From contig JZRA01000014.1 of NCBI GenBank assembly GCA_001567485.1, positions 1 to 38,106 of the forward strand: a stretch of DNA of 38,106 bases. The letters run 5' to 3'. Of this stretch, positions 17,459 through 25,143 are shown piece by piece. The notes below the pieces were generated by a model. That model saw only the letters and a list, made by a program, of their open reading frames with translations. It did not search any database and was not told the DNA's origin. This DNA comes from Chloroflexi bacterium OLB13 (GTDB taxonomy: Bacteria; Chloroflexota; Anaerolineae; Aggregatilineales; Phototrophicaceae). The position numbers were made by a program, and so were the translations under genes. How positions within the stretch are numbered: position 1 is the stretch's first letter; every line of letters begins with the position of its first letter.

Positions 17459-17746
17459 CTAGCACGCGCGCAGTGTGGGGATCAGACGGCGCTGGGCCGC
17501 ATCGACACAGCTGGCCCATGTTGTGCGGGTCGTCCAGTCGTCGTCGAACAGCCGGTCGAGGTCGGGCTCTTCAAGCTCGTCCAGCCCGAACCCCAAGCGA
17601 TCTTCGAAGATGTCGGCCGCCATGAACACGACCGCCGAATCGTAAGGGCTTACGGACGCAGCGTGTGACTCCTCAAGGCGGTAAAGCTCGATGAGCCTGC
17701 CGAGTAGATCCAGTTCAAAAAGCGAGAAAAGTGTGGCGCTCCACAT
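17459..17746 (-). CDS. Small acidic protein of unknown function (95 aa)
   Basis: The frame from ATG 17746 shows coding-like GC-rich third positions and a sensible protein, with a hydrophobic start (MWSATLFSLFELDLLGRLIELYRLEE) and an acidic run (LDELEEPDLDRLFDDDW). An AAGGA site lies 11 bases upstream, a little far. No family is recognised, and no membrane helix is certain. It follows the FHA gene on the same strand after a hairpin, so it probably has its own promoter or relies on read-through. Confidence 0.55.
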   Translation of the reverse strand: MWSATLFSLFELDLLGRLIELYRLEESHAASVSPYDSAVVFMAADIFEDRLGFGLDELEEPDLDRLFDDDWTTRTTWASCVDAAQRRLIPTLRAC

Positions 17747-17796
17747 CGAGAAACACGTCCTTCTTCTGTTTCCGTAGATTGATTGCATAAAGCGAA

Positions 17797-17819
17797 ACAG
17801 CAGGGTGCTGGCCTGCTGT
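17797..17819 (-). terminator. Hairpin terminator after the FHA gene
   Basis: ACAGCAGG and CCTGCTGT form a perfect 8-bp stem with a 7-base loop. Read on the minus strand it is followed by TTCGCTTT, a modest T-tract, 35 bases beyond the stop at 17854. Confidence 0.6.
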
Positions 17820-17853
17820 CTCGGAGACTTACACCGGTGTCGCGGTGTTCGTG

Positions 17854-18654
17854 CTATCCGCAGTTAGCGAATATACATGCGATGTCACGCAGGATGGGCA
17901 CGCTGTCCCACAAGCGCAGAGTGTCGATGATGACCAGCCCGATACCGCCGACACAGGCACAGAACACGAGCAGTACGGCACAGCCAATCGCGATCCAGCG
18001 CAGCGCACTGCGTGGTTCCTCCTCACGCACGGCATACGGATCATAGTCGTAGCCGGGTGGAACCTGCCCCGGCGGGGCGTAGCCGGGCTGCTGCTGACCG
18101 TAACTGGGGGCGGCATACTCCTGCGGATAGTACGGCTGCTGCTGCCCGTATCCCTGCTGCTGCGGATATTGAGGCTGCTGAGGCTGCGCGTACTGCCCAC
18201 CATATCCGCCGTCGGCCGGTGGCATATAGGGCGGCGTGTCCGGCCGTCCTTGTGGAGCATACGGCGCCTGAGGTTCCGGGCCGGGCGCGTAGGGCGTTGG
18301 CCCCGGCGCGTAGGTTGGCGCATCGGATCCGCTGGGGATGCCGGTGCGGACGCGTTCGTAGCCGAGCGTGACGGTTTCTCCGAGGCTCACCGTATCGCCG
18401 TGGTTGAGCGGACGGCTGCCCACCAGCCGCTGACCGTTAATGAACGTGCCGTTGGTCGACCCCAAGTCGGCAATCGTGAACCCGTCCACACCGCGCTGAA
18501 ACCGGAGGTGATGGCGGCTCACTTCTGCGTCGTTGATCACAATGTCGTTCGCGATGTCACGGCCCAAAGAGTGAACTTCTTTGGTCAGTTCGTAAACGGT
18601 ATTTGGCTGTGGCCCACGCCGCTGCACCAGACGAAACGTATCGCTGCCTTGCAT
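17854..18654 (-). CDS. FHA-domain membrane-anchored protein
   Basis: Residues 5-105 form an FHA domain with the phosphothreonine-binding signature LGRDIANDIVI, VSRHH and GSTNGTFING. A low-complexity linker of about 110 residues, rich in Pro, Gln, Gly and Tyr, follows. Next come one membrane helix (WIAIGCAVLLVFCACVGGIGLVII) and a short C-terminal tail with two Cys. The likely topology places the FHA domain in the cytoplasm, reading a Ser/Thr-kinase signal at the membrane; no kinase is in the window. The ATG at 18654 has GGAG 9 bases upstream and a TATAAT promoter. The linker may promote clustering, which is inference. Confidence 0.9.
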   Translation of the reverse strand: MQGSDTFRLVQRRGPQPNTVYELTKEVHSLGRDIANDIVINDAEVSRHHLRFQRGVDGFTIADLGSTNGTFINGQRLVGSRPLNHGDTVSLGETVTLGYERVRTGIPSGSDAPTYAPGPTPYAPGPEPQAPYAPQGRPDTPPYMPPADGGYGGQYAQPQQPQYPQQQGYGQQQPYYPQEYAAPSYGQQQPGYAPPGQVPPGYDYDPYAVREEEPRSALRWIAIGCAVLLVFCACVGGIGLVIIDTLRLWDSVPILRDIACIFANCG

Positions 18655-18687
18655 CGCGTTTGCTCCCGATCGAAGAAACTATTCGAG

Positions 18688-18717
18688 ATTATACAGAACA
18701 GCTTGCGTTAGGCGCAA
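18688..18717 (-). promoter_or_regulatory. Promoter of the FHA gene
   Basis: On the minus strand, a perfect TATAAT (18693-18688) is preceded by TTGCGC (18717-18712) at 18 bases. The leader would be about 25 bases. Confidence 0.55.
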
Positions 18718-18807
18718 TGTACCTGCGGTTACGCCAACCCGCCGCGCGGTATTCGGATGCCCGATTGCCCAGTCACACGATGGATTGAAATTAGGATTTG
18801 CAAACCA

Positions 18808-18835
18808 TTGACAATATATGGTAGATTTGTACTAT
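18808..18835 (+). promoter_or_regulatory. Promoter with a consensus -35 box
   Basis: A perfect TTGACA (18808-18813) is followed after 16 bases by TACTAT (18830-18835). It lies in a locally AT-rich stretch and decides the start of the next gene, because an earlier in-frame start falls between the two boxes. Confidence 0.6.
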
Positions 18836-18868
18836 CTCAATAATTCGTCAATTTATGCAGGGTTCGTC

Positions 18869-19549
18869 ATGTCCCCCGTCAGCCATACCCTCCCCAACTT
18901 CACCACGATTGCCAAGTCCCTACAGACACGCATCGCCTATGCCCGCCTCTCGCTTGAGCCGCTGTCCCTGCCGGACGCCGCCAACGGCGAAGCGCGCCGC
19001 ACCGCGTTCGTCCGGGTCAGTGGCGAGGCGCTGGCCGTACAGGCCCGTATTGGCCTGAGTGGAGACGCCCTGCGCCACGAATATCACCCGCGCATCGAAC
19101 TGCGCCTCACGCCCAGCGATCTGGCGATCGAGTTCATGCTGCCCACACAGGCATGGTGGGATCAGCGCAATTTGGCTGGCAAGCTGACCCTGCGCCGCTA
19201 CCGCGACGAGTTCCGTCAGCTGCTGTTGGGGCTGGATCTTGAGTCGTGCGTGGGCCACTGGCACGGTCACAACCGCTGCGACGAGCACTTCACGGTCGAA
19301 CATCTGCTGCGTCCACGCCTCATGGAAGCGTGGATGCAAACGCTGACCGAAGGCAGTGAACCGCTGCGGATCGGCCGGTGGTATGCGGTCTCGGAGGTGA
19401 GTGGCGACATGGTTCCGGCGCTTGTCCGGCAGATCGAGAAGCTCAACGCGATCTATCGTTTCGCCGCGTGGACGAGCCGCAACGACTTCGTCTCGATGTA
19501 CGAGCAGCGCTTCGCGAGCTGGGCGGGCGAGGCGTCTAGCTGGCGATAA
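18869..19549 (+). CDS. Protein of unknown function (226 aa)
   Basis: I place the start at ATG 18869 (MSPVSHTLPNF) because AGGG lies 6 bases upstream and the promoter at 18808-18835 would start transcription near 18842. The protein is soluble, Arg-rich and probably alpha/beta, with a His/Cys-rich patch (CVGHWHGHNRCDEHF) that could bind a metal. I do not recognise a family. Its 3' end overlaps the convergent sulfite-oxidase-like gene by 14 bases. Confidence 0.78.
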   Translation: MSPVSHTLPNFTTIAKSLQTRIAYARLSLEPLSLPDAANGEARRTAFVRVSGEALAVQARIGLSGDALRHEYHPRIELRLTPSDLAIEFMLPTQAWWDQRNLAGKLTLRRYRDEFRQLLLGLDLESCVGHWHGHNRCDEHFTVEHLLRPRLMEAWMQTLTEGSEPLRIGRWYAVSEVSGDMVPALVRQIEKLNAIYRFAAWTSRNDFVSMYEQRFASWAGEASSWR

Positions 19550-20618
19550 TCGTCACGCGGTGCCACGCGAAGTTCTGATAGCCCCGAAAATTCCAGATTT
19601 CATCGACCGTCGGCGGCTGAGCGCTTCCGGCGCTGTCGCTCGCGCGCACGATGAGCGTATGCTCACCGGCTGACAGCTCGACCTCCGCGCGCCACAGCGT
19701 CCACACCCACGGCCGCGGCGCAGTCGTCAGGTCGGCGGCGCGCCATGATCCCCCGCCATCAAGCGAAATCTCGACGCTGGTGATCTGCGAGTCGCCTCCG
19801 GCCATGGCATAGCCTTCGAGCGTGACCTTACCAGCGCCGACCGTATCGCCATCCGCCGGAGAGAGCAGGGCCGCGTGTGTGCGCTGCTCATTGAGCATCT
19901 CGCCCGCGTCCCAGTCCACGGTGTCCGCGGTCACGTCCGACGGAAAGACCTTGTAATCGTGCGACTGAAAGTGATTGTCGCTCGGCGCGTCTTGCACCGT
20001 GATGTGCGTCAGCCACTTGACGCTGCGCGCGGCGTAATACCCCGGCACGACGACCCGCAGCGGCCCGCCGTGAATGGGCGGCAGCGGTTCGCCGTTCATC
20101 GCCCATGCCAACAGCACCTCGCTGCTCTGCGCCTTGCTCAGCGGAATCGACCCGCCGAAGCTGCCACCGTCCGGCGCCGCGCCGTGATCTGCGCCGAGGA
20201 ACGCCACATGCGCCGCGCCATCCTGCACGCCGACGCGTGTCAGGACATCCGCCAGCGAGACACCTGTCCACGCCGCGCTGCTGATCGCTTCGGTTTGCCA
20301 TAACAGCGCGCCGGGCTGCATCGACATCACGCTGTGCAGCTCAGCGCGGCGGTTGCCGGCACACTGCAGCGTAGCCTCGACTGTCTTGGCCGGAAACCCG
20401 CGCTGTAAGTCGGACAGCCGTAAGGTCAGCGGATGCGATACCCGCCCGTCCACCACGACCGTGCAGTCCTCCGGCGTGAGAGCCGGCACAGGGCCGTGTC
20501 CGCGCACGTAAAACAGGTCGTTTGGCGTGATGGCCTCCCGGCCGAGGTCACGCGGTTGAGGCCCGCCGTTGAACGGGTTCGTTTGGTGGATCGTGAACGC
20601 GCTCGTTTTTCCGTACAT
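19536..20618 (-). CDS. Sulfite oxidase-like molybdopterin oxidoreductase
   Basis: The 360-aa protein has a sulfite-oxidase-type molybdopterin domain. Cys86 in ATLQCAGNRR is the expected molybdenum ligand, and the HGGPLRVVVPGYYAARSVKWL segment follows. The C-terminal dimerisation domain has an immunoglobulin-like pattern (ISLDGGGSWRAADL, then WTLWRAEVELSAGEHTLIVRASDSAG). No signal or Tat peptide and no haem domain are visible, so it is probably cytoplasmic with an unknown electron acceptor. The true substrate may be sulfite or another oxo-acceptor. The ATG at 20618 shares a base with the upstream DinB stop (TGATG), showing translational coupling. Confidence 0.9.
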   Translation of the reverse strand: MYGKTSAFTIHQTNPFNGGPQPRDLGREAITPNDLFYVRGHGPVPALTPEDCTVVVDGRVSHPLTLRLSDLQRGFPAKTVEATLQCAGNRRAELHSVMSMQPGALLWQTEAISSAAWTGVSLADVLTRVGVQDGAAHVAFLGADHGAAPDGGSFGGSIPLSKAQSSEVLLAWAMNGEPLPPIHGGPLRVVVPGYYAARSVKWLTHITVQDAPSDNHFQSHDYKVFPSDVTADTVDWDAGEMLNEQRTHAALLSPADGDTVGAGKVTLEGYAMAGGDSQITSVEISLDGGGSWRAADLTTAPRPWVWTLWRAEVELSAGEHTLIVRASDSAGSAQPPTVDEIWNFRGYQNFAWHRVTIIAS

Positions 20619-21097
20619 CACACTTCGATTCCGAGCGCCTTAGCGATATCCTGCGCGTGAGCCTGCTCGTGCAAGGCTTGCAGGCGCAGCATATTGCGCA
20701 CTGGCATGATCGGCCCGGATGCGTGGCGTCCTTCCAGATCAAGCTTGTCCTCGTCGACCGATTCCAGCCATGCGAGCAGCGCCACGCGTGACTCGCGCAG
20801 CTCCGCCCACGCCTGCTCGGCCGGCTTGTTACCGTATTTTTCGGTCGTGCGGGTGTTGTAACGCTGCACATCGAAGTCATCCGGAATGACCTTCTCGCCC
20901 GCCGCGTAACCCATCGCCTGCCGGTTGTGTCCGCGGTCGGCGTCGGCGACGTGGATCAAGACTTGGCGCACGTTCCACTTCAGGCCGTCGGAGTACACCT
21001 GTGTCTCCCAGCGGTCGCCGACAGCCTCAAGCACGCGCTCGAAGTACGCGCGCACTTCGTTCAGCTTGGCCTTGATCTGTTCCTTGGACTTGGTCAT
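20618..21097 (-). CDS. DinB-family protein
   Basis: The 159-aa four-helix-bundle-type protein has the metal-binding His pattern of DinB/YfiT proteins: one His in VRQVLIHVADADRGH and a pair in LQALHEQAHAQDIAKAL. Relatives include metal-dependent thiol transferases and damage-inducible proteins of unknown role. The ATG at 21097 has GAGGGGAG upstream; a longer frame has no such site. It sits 25 bases after rmlA and overlaps the sulfite-oxidase-like gene, forming an apparent three-gene operon. I see no reason in sequence for the grouping. Confidence 0.87.
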   Translation of the reverse strand: MTKSKEQIKAKLNEVRAYFERVLEAVGDRWETQVYSDGLKWNVRQVLIHVADADRGHNRQAMGYAAGEKVIPDDFDVQRYNTRTTEKYGNKPAEQAWAELRESRVALLAWLESVDEDKLDLEGRHASGPIMPVRNMLRLQALHEQAHAQDIAKALGIEV

Positions 21098-21122
21098 GTC
21101 GCTCCCCTCTGTGCGGTATCCG

Positions 21123-22193
21123 CTAAAGCTGAATGTAGCTGTTTTCGGCGAGGATGAAGCGGTGGACACGCGGCATCGAACGGCCTGACGACAGCACAAC
21201 CGACCCGTCAGCCATCAGACTGCTGTCGATGCGCCCGTCGATCCCGCGTAGGGTGCAGTCCTTCATCACGATGCTGGCCTCAATCTCCGCATGTTCCAGC
21301 GTCACGTTGTCGCCAATTGCCGTGTATGGCCCGACGTAGCTGTCCTTGATCGTCACGCCGGCGCCGATGACCACCGGCCCGCGCACCGTGCTGTTGATGA
21401 TATGACTTCCTTCGCCGATGAGCACACGCGCCGAGACCTCGGAGTTTTCGATGGTGTCGCCTTCGGGCGGGGGCGAGTACGGCATGTCACCCATGACCAG
21501 TTGATTGGCACGGACGATCGCATCCGGCTTGCCGGCGTCGATCCACCAGCCCTTGATCGTGTAGTAGCTGACCTTCTTGTTGTGAGTCAGCAAGTCCTGA
21601 ATCGCGTCGGTGATCTCAAGCTCGTTGCGCCATGACGGCTTGATTCGGCCGATCGAGTCGAAGATCGACCGGCGGAACAGGTACACGCCGCTGATAGCGA
21701 GGTTGCTCGGCGGATCCTTCGGCTTTTCGACCACGCGTAGGATACGGTCTCCGTTGACTTCCGCGATTCCGAAGCGGGTCGGGTCGGCGACCTCGCCGAG
21801 GGCGATGGCCGCTTCGGCGTCGGATGCGTTGAAGTCGGTCAGCATCTGGGTCATCTGGTCTTGGAAGATATTGTCTCCCAGCAGCATGGCGAACGGCTCG
21901 TCACCGACGAAATCGGCCGCCAGCGAGCACGCGTGCGCGAGGCCCTTCTGCTCCGCCTGCACGAGGTATTCGAGGCGGACGTGCTGCTTCGTGCCGTCGC
22001 CCAACATCGGCACGATCGGCGACTCGAGCGAGTTGACGATGATCCCGATGTCGTGGACGCCGGCCGCTTTCAGCAGGTCGACGGCGTATTCGATCAGCGG
22101 CTTATTGGCGACCGGCACCATCGGCTTGGGCATCGTCAGGGTAACGGGGCGCAGTCGGGTTCCTTGACCAGCGGCCAAGATGATCGCTTTCAT
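21123..22193 (-). CDS. rmlA: Glucose-1-phosphate thymidylyltransferase, long form
   Basis: The 356-aa protein starts with the nucleotidyltransferase signature MKAIILAAGQGTRLRP and contains PKPMVPVANKPLIEY, the metal-site LLGDNIF and the substrate loop VVEKPKDPPS. The last 110 residues are hexapeptide repeats of a left-handed beta helix (IGEGSHIINSTVRGPVVIGAG). This matches long-form RmlA proteins, which make dTDP-glucose for sugar biosynthesis; other sugar-1-phosphate nucleotidyltransferases of this shape remain possible. ATG 22193 has AAAGGA 9 bases upstream. No further rhamnose genes are near. An inverted repeat lies in its leader at 22230-22255. Confidence 0.9.
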   Translation of the reverse strand: MKAIILAAGQGTRLRPVTLTMPKPMVPVANKPLIEYAVDLLKAAGVHDIGIIVNSLESPIVPMLGDGTKQHVRLEYLVQAEQKGLAHACSLAADFVGDEPFAMLLGDNIFQDQMTQMLTDFNASDAEAAIALGEVADPTRFGIAEVNGDRILRVVEKPKDPPSNLAISGVYLFRRSIFDSIGRIKPSWRNELEITDAIQDLLTHNKKVSYYTIKGWWIDAGKPDAIVRANQLVMGDMPYSPPPEGDTIENSEVSARVLIGEGSHIINSTVRGPVVIGAGVTIKDSYVGPYTAIGDNVTLEHAEIEASIVMKDCTLRGIDGRIDSSLMADGSVVLSSGRSMPRVHRFILAENSYIQL

Positions 22194-22229
22194 AAAAAAC
22201 AGTCCTTTCGATGGTCTGACAGAGTAAAT

Positions 22230-22255
22230 CCACCTGAGATACATCACACAGGTGG
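22230..22255 (-). repeat. Inverted repeat in the rmlA leader
   Basis: CCACCTG (22230-22236) and CAGGTGG (22249-22255) form a perfect 7-bp dyad with a 12-base spacer, 37 bases upstream of the rmlA ATG. It could be an operator or an RNA hairpin. Confidence 0.5.
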
Positions 22256-22317
22256 TCAATTCCAATCCGAATGAGACCAGTGTACCGCAGGGCGCGCGCC
22301 GTTAGAACACCCGGTGA

Positions 22318-23022
22318 TTACGCCCCGAAACGGAACGGATTGAAGTCGGTATCGACGTCGTAGTAGTCCTCATTTTCAGCGTGCTTGAGCATCGACACGG
22401 CGCGCACCGTGACCGGTGTGAACAGCGCTTCGATCCCACATTTCAGCAGGTAGTTGGTGAGCATCAGGGACGGCAGCGCCTCAAACGGGAACACGCCGAG
22501 GGCTGTGGCGATCAGGAAAAACGTGACCGTGTCGAGCGCCTGACCGATCAGCGTGCTGGTCACCGTACGCAGCGGAAGCCAGCGGCCTTTGGTGGCGACC
22601 TTCATCTTCGCCAGCACGTAGCTGTTGGAAAACTCGCCGAGCCAATAGGCGCTAAGGCTCGCGACAACCAGCCCGCTGATCCCGCCCAGCACGGCGTCGA
22701 ACGCAGGTTGACCGACCGACTCGCTCCACCACGCCGGCGCAGGCAGCACACCAGCGAGCCACACAAAGAATCCCAGCAGCGCGGTGGCGAAGAAGCCCAT
22801 CCAGATCACGCGGCGTGAGCGCCGATAGCCGTAGACTTCGGTGAGGACGTCGCCAAAGATGTACGAAATGGGAAAGACCAGCGTTCCCGCGTCGAACTCA
22901 AGCGGGATACCGCCGATGATGAGGCCGGTGTCGATGATTTTGGCGCTGCTCAACAGGTTCGACAGCAGCAGCACCGCCACGAACAGGCCCATGACGTAAT
23001 CAAAATATCTGTACGGTTTCAC
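22318..23022 (-). CDS. yhhQ: Queuosine precursor transporter (YhhQ/VUT family)
   Basis: The 234-aa integral membrane protein has about six hydrophobic segments (YVMGLFVAVLLLSNLLS, AGTLVFPISYIFGDVLTEVYGY, VIWMGFFATALLGFFVWLAG, and others). The family signatures PISYIFGDVLTEVYGYRRSRRVIW and STLIGQALDTVTFFLIA are present. Known relatives import preQ0/preQ1, the precursors of the queuosine tRNA base. The GTG at 23022 has GAGGAG 8 bases upstream. It lies downstream of metG with a 125-base gap that holds a TATAAT and a structured leader (23070-23126). The acidic C-terminus (ENEDYYDVDTDFNP) is cytoplasmic. Confidence 0.92.
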   Translation of the reverse strand: MKPYRYFDYVMGLFVAVLLLSNLLSSAKIIDTGLIIGGIPLEFDAGTLVFPISYIFGDVLTEVYGYRRSRRVIWMGFFATALLGFFVWLAGVLPAPAWWSESVGQPAFDAVLGGISGLVVASLSAYWLGEFSNSYVLAKMKVATKGRWLPLRTVTSTLIGQALDTVTFFLIATALGVFPFEALPSLMLTNYLLKCGIEALFTPVTVRAVSMLKHAENEDYYDVDTDFNPFRFGA

Positions 23023-23069
23023 CCGATTGCTCCTCGTCCACGACGGCAGAACAGGCCGCCAGACCCGAT

Positions 23070-23133
23070 ACGATGCGCCCTACTGGACTGCGGCAGCACA
23101 AGCCGCCCCTGATAGGGTCACATCGTCATTATA
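23070..23133 (-). promoter_or_regulatory. TATAAT box and structured leader before yhhQ
   Basis: On the minus strand a perfect TATAAT (23133-23128) is followed by nested complementary segments: ACGATG/CATCGT (23126-23121 with 23075-23070), CCCTA/TAGGG (23117-23113 with 23082-23078), and GGCGGC/GCTGCC inside. A further GTCG-type hairpin lies next to the ribosome-binding site. It does not match the preQ1 motifs I know. If transcription starts near 23121, the outer helix would form only in read-through transcripts from metG. Confidence 0.4.
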
Positions 23134-23147
23134 ACAGCGGCGCGCGC

Positions 23148-24959
23148 TTACACCTCAATGGGGTGCTCGTCGCGGGGTTGTCCCAGTCGGCTGCGCTCCT
23201 GATCCACGATGTCCGGCTCAAGCTTGACGAACAGCGCCGCCGGCTCACGCAGCGCTTGGCCGGGCTGCAGGGCCGATTTCGTCCATGTGCCGGTCGCCTT
23301 GGCCGGGTCATAGATCAGGGCGGTGTGGGCGCGGGTCGCCTCCTGATACTCGACGATTCGCTGATCGCCGAACAACTGGCCGTCATAGCCCAAGTACTCG
23401 TGCAGTTTCTGCGCGCTGAAGGGCAGAAACGGCGCCAGCACGACCTTGAGGTTGTCGATCACGCGCAGCACGGTATACACCGCGCGGGCGGCGTCGGCCG
23501 GGTCTTCCTTGATCGACTTCCACGGCGCGCGGCGGTCGATGTACTGATTGGTGTCACGCACGACTTGAAACGCCACGCTCAACGCTTCCTTGAGCTTGAC
23601 CCGTTCGAGCAGGCCGCCGACTTCGTCGAACGCGGCTTCGGCGCGCGCGATGATCTCGGTGTCGAGGTCGGTGAGCGTGTCGTATGCGGGAACCTTGCCG
23701 TCAAAGCGTTTGTAGGCGAACGTGAGCATCCGGTTGACGAGGTTGCCCCACGCCGCCACCAGTTCCCCGTTCACGCGGCTGAGGAAGCCGTCCCACGCGA
23801 AGTCGGAGTCGGCGCTTTCGGGAAACGTCATCGCCACGTAGTAGCGCAGGGCGTCGGGCTGATAGCGTTCGAGGATGTCCGGCACCCAGATCGCCCAATT
23901 GCGCGACTTGCTGAACTTCTCGCCTTCGATGTTCATGAACTGGTTGGCCGGGACATCGTAGGGCAGGTTGAGCGCCGCCGGGGCGTCCGCCTCATCAAGC
24001 CGTTCAACGCCGATCAACTGCGCTGGCCAGATCACGGTGTGGAACGGCACATTGTCCTTGCCGATGAAGTAGTACGTCTCGGCTTCGGGGTTATACCACC
24101 ACTGCTTCCACGCGTCCGGCGTGCCCTGATTCTTGGCCCATTCGACGCTGGCGGTCAGGTAGCCGTTGACGGCCTCGAACCACACGTAAATGCGCTTTCC
24201 CTCCCAGCCCGCAAGCGGCACCGGCACGCCCCAGTCGATGTCGCGGGTGTACGCGCGCCCGCGCAAATCCTCTTTGACGCCCTGCTGGATCATGTTGCGC
24301 GTGAAGTTGATTACGGCCGGACGCCAGCGATCTTGATTGCCTTCGAGGTAATTCAGCAGACGGTCGGCGGTCTGGCTGAGGTCGAGGAAGAAGTGCGTCG
24401 ATTCGCGCACGACAAGGCGGTCGGTCGCGTCGTTGCGGTTGTGCGGATCGACCAGCTGAGTGGCGTCCAGCAGGTTGCCGCAGTTGTCGCACTGATCGCC
24501 GCGTGCCCGCGCATAGCCGCAGATGTAGCATGTGCCCTCGACGTAGCGGTCGGGCAGGAAACGGTTCTCCTTCTCGCTGAACAGAAGGCGTTGTGCTTCT
24601 TCGTACAGGTAGCCCTTCTCGTGCAGCACCGTGAAGATGCGCTGGGCGATCTCGTGGTGATTTTCGGTGTCGGTGTGCGTGAACAGGTCGTAGCTGATGC
24701 CCAGCTTCTTCTGCGCTTGTACGAACCGCGTGTGGTAATGGCTGAAGATGTCAATCGGCGGCACCCCGCGCTGATCCGCCTCGATGCTGATCGGCGTGCC
24801 GTGACTGTCGCTGCCGGAGACCATCAGGACGTGATTGCCCTTGAGCCGGTGATAACGCGCGAAGATGTCGGCTGGTAGATAAGCGCCCGCCAGATGACCG
24901 ACGTGTAGATCGCCGTTCGCATACGGCCAAGCAACCGAGACATTGATAAATTTGGGCAT
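23148..24959 (-). CDS. metG: Methionyl-tRNA synthetase
   Basis: The 603-aa class I synthetase has the HIGH-type motif HVGH within PYANGDLHVGHLAGAY and the KMSKS-type motif KFSKS. It has a single zinc knuckle in the connective peptide (CYICGYARARGDQCDNCG) and an anticodon-binding helical domain at the C-terminus. It attaches methionine to initiator and elongator tRNAs in the cytoplasm. It lacks the C-terminal EMAP-like tRNA-binding domain found in longer forms. ATG 24959 has GGAG 11 bases upstream. The leader contains a Met-rich 27-codon frame and an intrinsic terminator, so expression is probably controlled by attenuation (see 24990-25172). Confidence 0.96.
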   Translation of the reverse strand: MPKFINVSVAWPYANGDLHVGHLAGAYLPADIFARYHRLKGNHVLMVSGSDSHGTPISIEADQRGVPPIDIFSHYHTRFVQAQKKLGISYDLFTHTDTENHHEIAQRIFTVLHEKGYLYEEAQRLLFSEKENRFLPDRYVEGTCYICGYARARGDQCDNCGNLLDATQLVDPHNRNDATDRLVVRESTHFFLDLSQTADRLLNYLEGNQDRWRPAVINFTRNMIQQGVKEDLRGRAYTRDIDWGVPVPLAGWEGKRIYVWFEAVNGYLTASVEWAKNQGTPDAWKQWWYNPEAETYYFIGKDNVPFHTVIWPAQLIGVERLDEADAPAALNLPYDVPANQFMNIEGEKFSKSRNWAIWVPDILERYQPDALRYYVAMTFPESADSDFAWDGFLSRVNGELVAAWGNLVNRMLTFAYKRFDGKVPAYDTLTDLDTEIIARAEAAFDEVGGLLERVKLKEALSVAFQVVRDTNQYIDRRAPWKSIKEDPADAARAVYTVLRVIDNLKVVLAPFLPFSAQKLHEYLGYDGQLFGDQRIVEYQEATRAHTALIYDPAKATGTWTKSALQPGQALREPAALFVKLEPDIVDQERSRLGQPRDEHPIEV

Positions 24960-25001
24960 AGGGTTTCTGCTCCTCCGTGAGCGCGCGTGATTATAAACAA
25001 A

Positions 25002-25028
25002 AACCGCCTGTCGTGAGGACAGGCGGTT
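25002..25028 (-). terminator. Intrinsic terminator in the metG leader
   Basis: The two arms AACCGCCTGTC and GACAGGCGGTT form a perfect 11-bp stem with a 5-base loop. On the minus strand a run of T (TTTTTGTTT) follows. It lies about 43 bases before the metG start and is preceded only by the leader frame, so it acts as an attenuator rather than the end of a gene. Confidence 0.88.
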
Positions 25029-25052
25029 GACGGCCGATGCTGGTCGTGTCGA

Positions 25053-25136
25053 TCAGGCACGCAAAGCATCCCGTCGCCTGTCCCGGCGTGGGCTGCGCAT
25101 GACCATCGACATCGTGAAAGCAGGCAGTGTGTCCAT
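25053..25136 (-). CDS. Met-rich leader peptide of metG (27 aa)
   Basis: The frame reads MDTLPAFTMSMVMRSPRR and continues for 9 basic or small residues to a TGA at 25055-25053. Met9, Met11 and Met13 give three Met codons in five (25112, 25106, 25100). The ATG lies 7 bases after the -10 box, so transcription would begin at or next to it, giving a leaderless message with no ribosome-binding site. The peptide has no recognisable fold and probably serves only to position the ribosome. Confidence 0.65.
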   Translation of the reverse strand: MDTLPAFTMSMVMRSPRRDRRRDALRA

Positions 25137-25143
25137 AGTGTCG

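Larger units (their letters stand above)
24990..25136 (-). promoter_or_regulatory. Predicted ribosome-mediated transcription attenuator of metG
   Basis: Minus-strand segments: A, the Met-codon run (25112-25098); B, GACAGGCGACGG (25082-25071); C, 25045-25035; D, the terminator's 5' arm and its flank (25033-25018). B pairs with D over GACAGGCG/CGCCTGTC (8 bp) plus ACGG/CCGT across a small bulge, which would block the terminator. A pairs with C (CGAT/ATCG and GGTC/GACC, 3-base bulge). A:C and B:D would cross, so they exclude each other. A ribosome stalled on Met codons would free C, allow B:D and let transcription reach metG. A TATAAT at 24995-24990 just after the terminator could be a second, constitutive promoter. 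Confidence 0.65.

Noticed and set aside
23023..23133. Known preQ1 riboswitch before yhhQ
   Set aside because: The short preQ1-I core and the conserved bases of class II are not visible, so I report only a structured leader.
23073..24878. 601-codon open frame on the plus strand opposite metG
   Set aside because: It mirrors the metG frame and has no recognisable domain.
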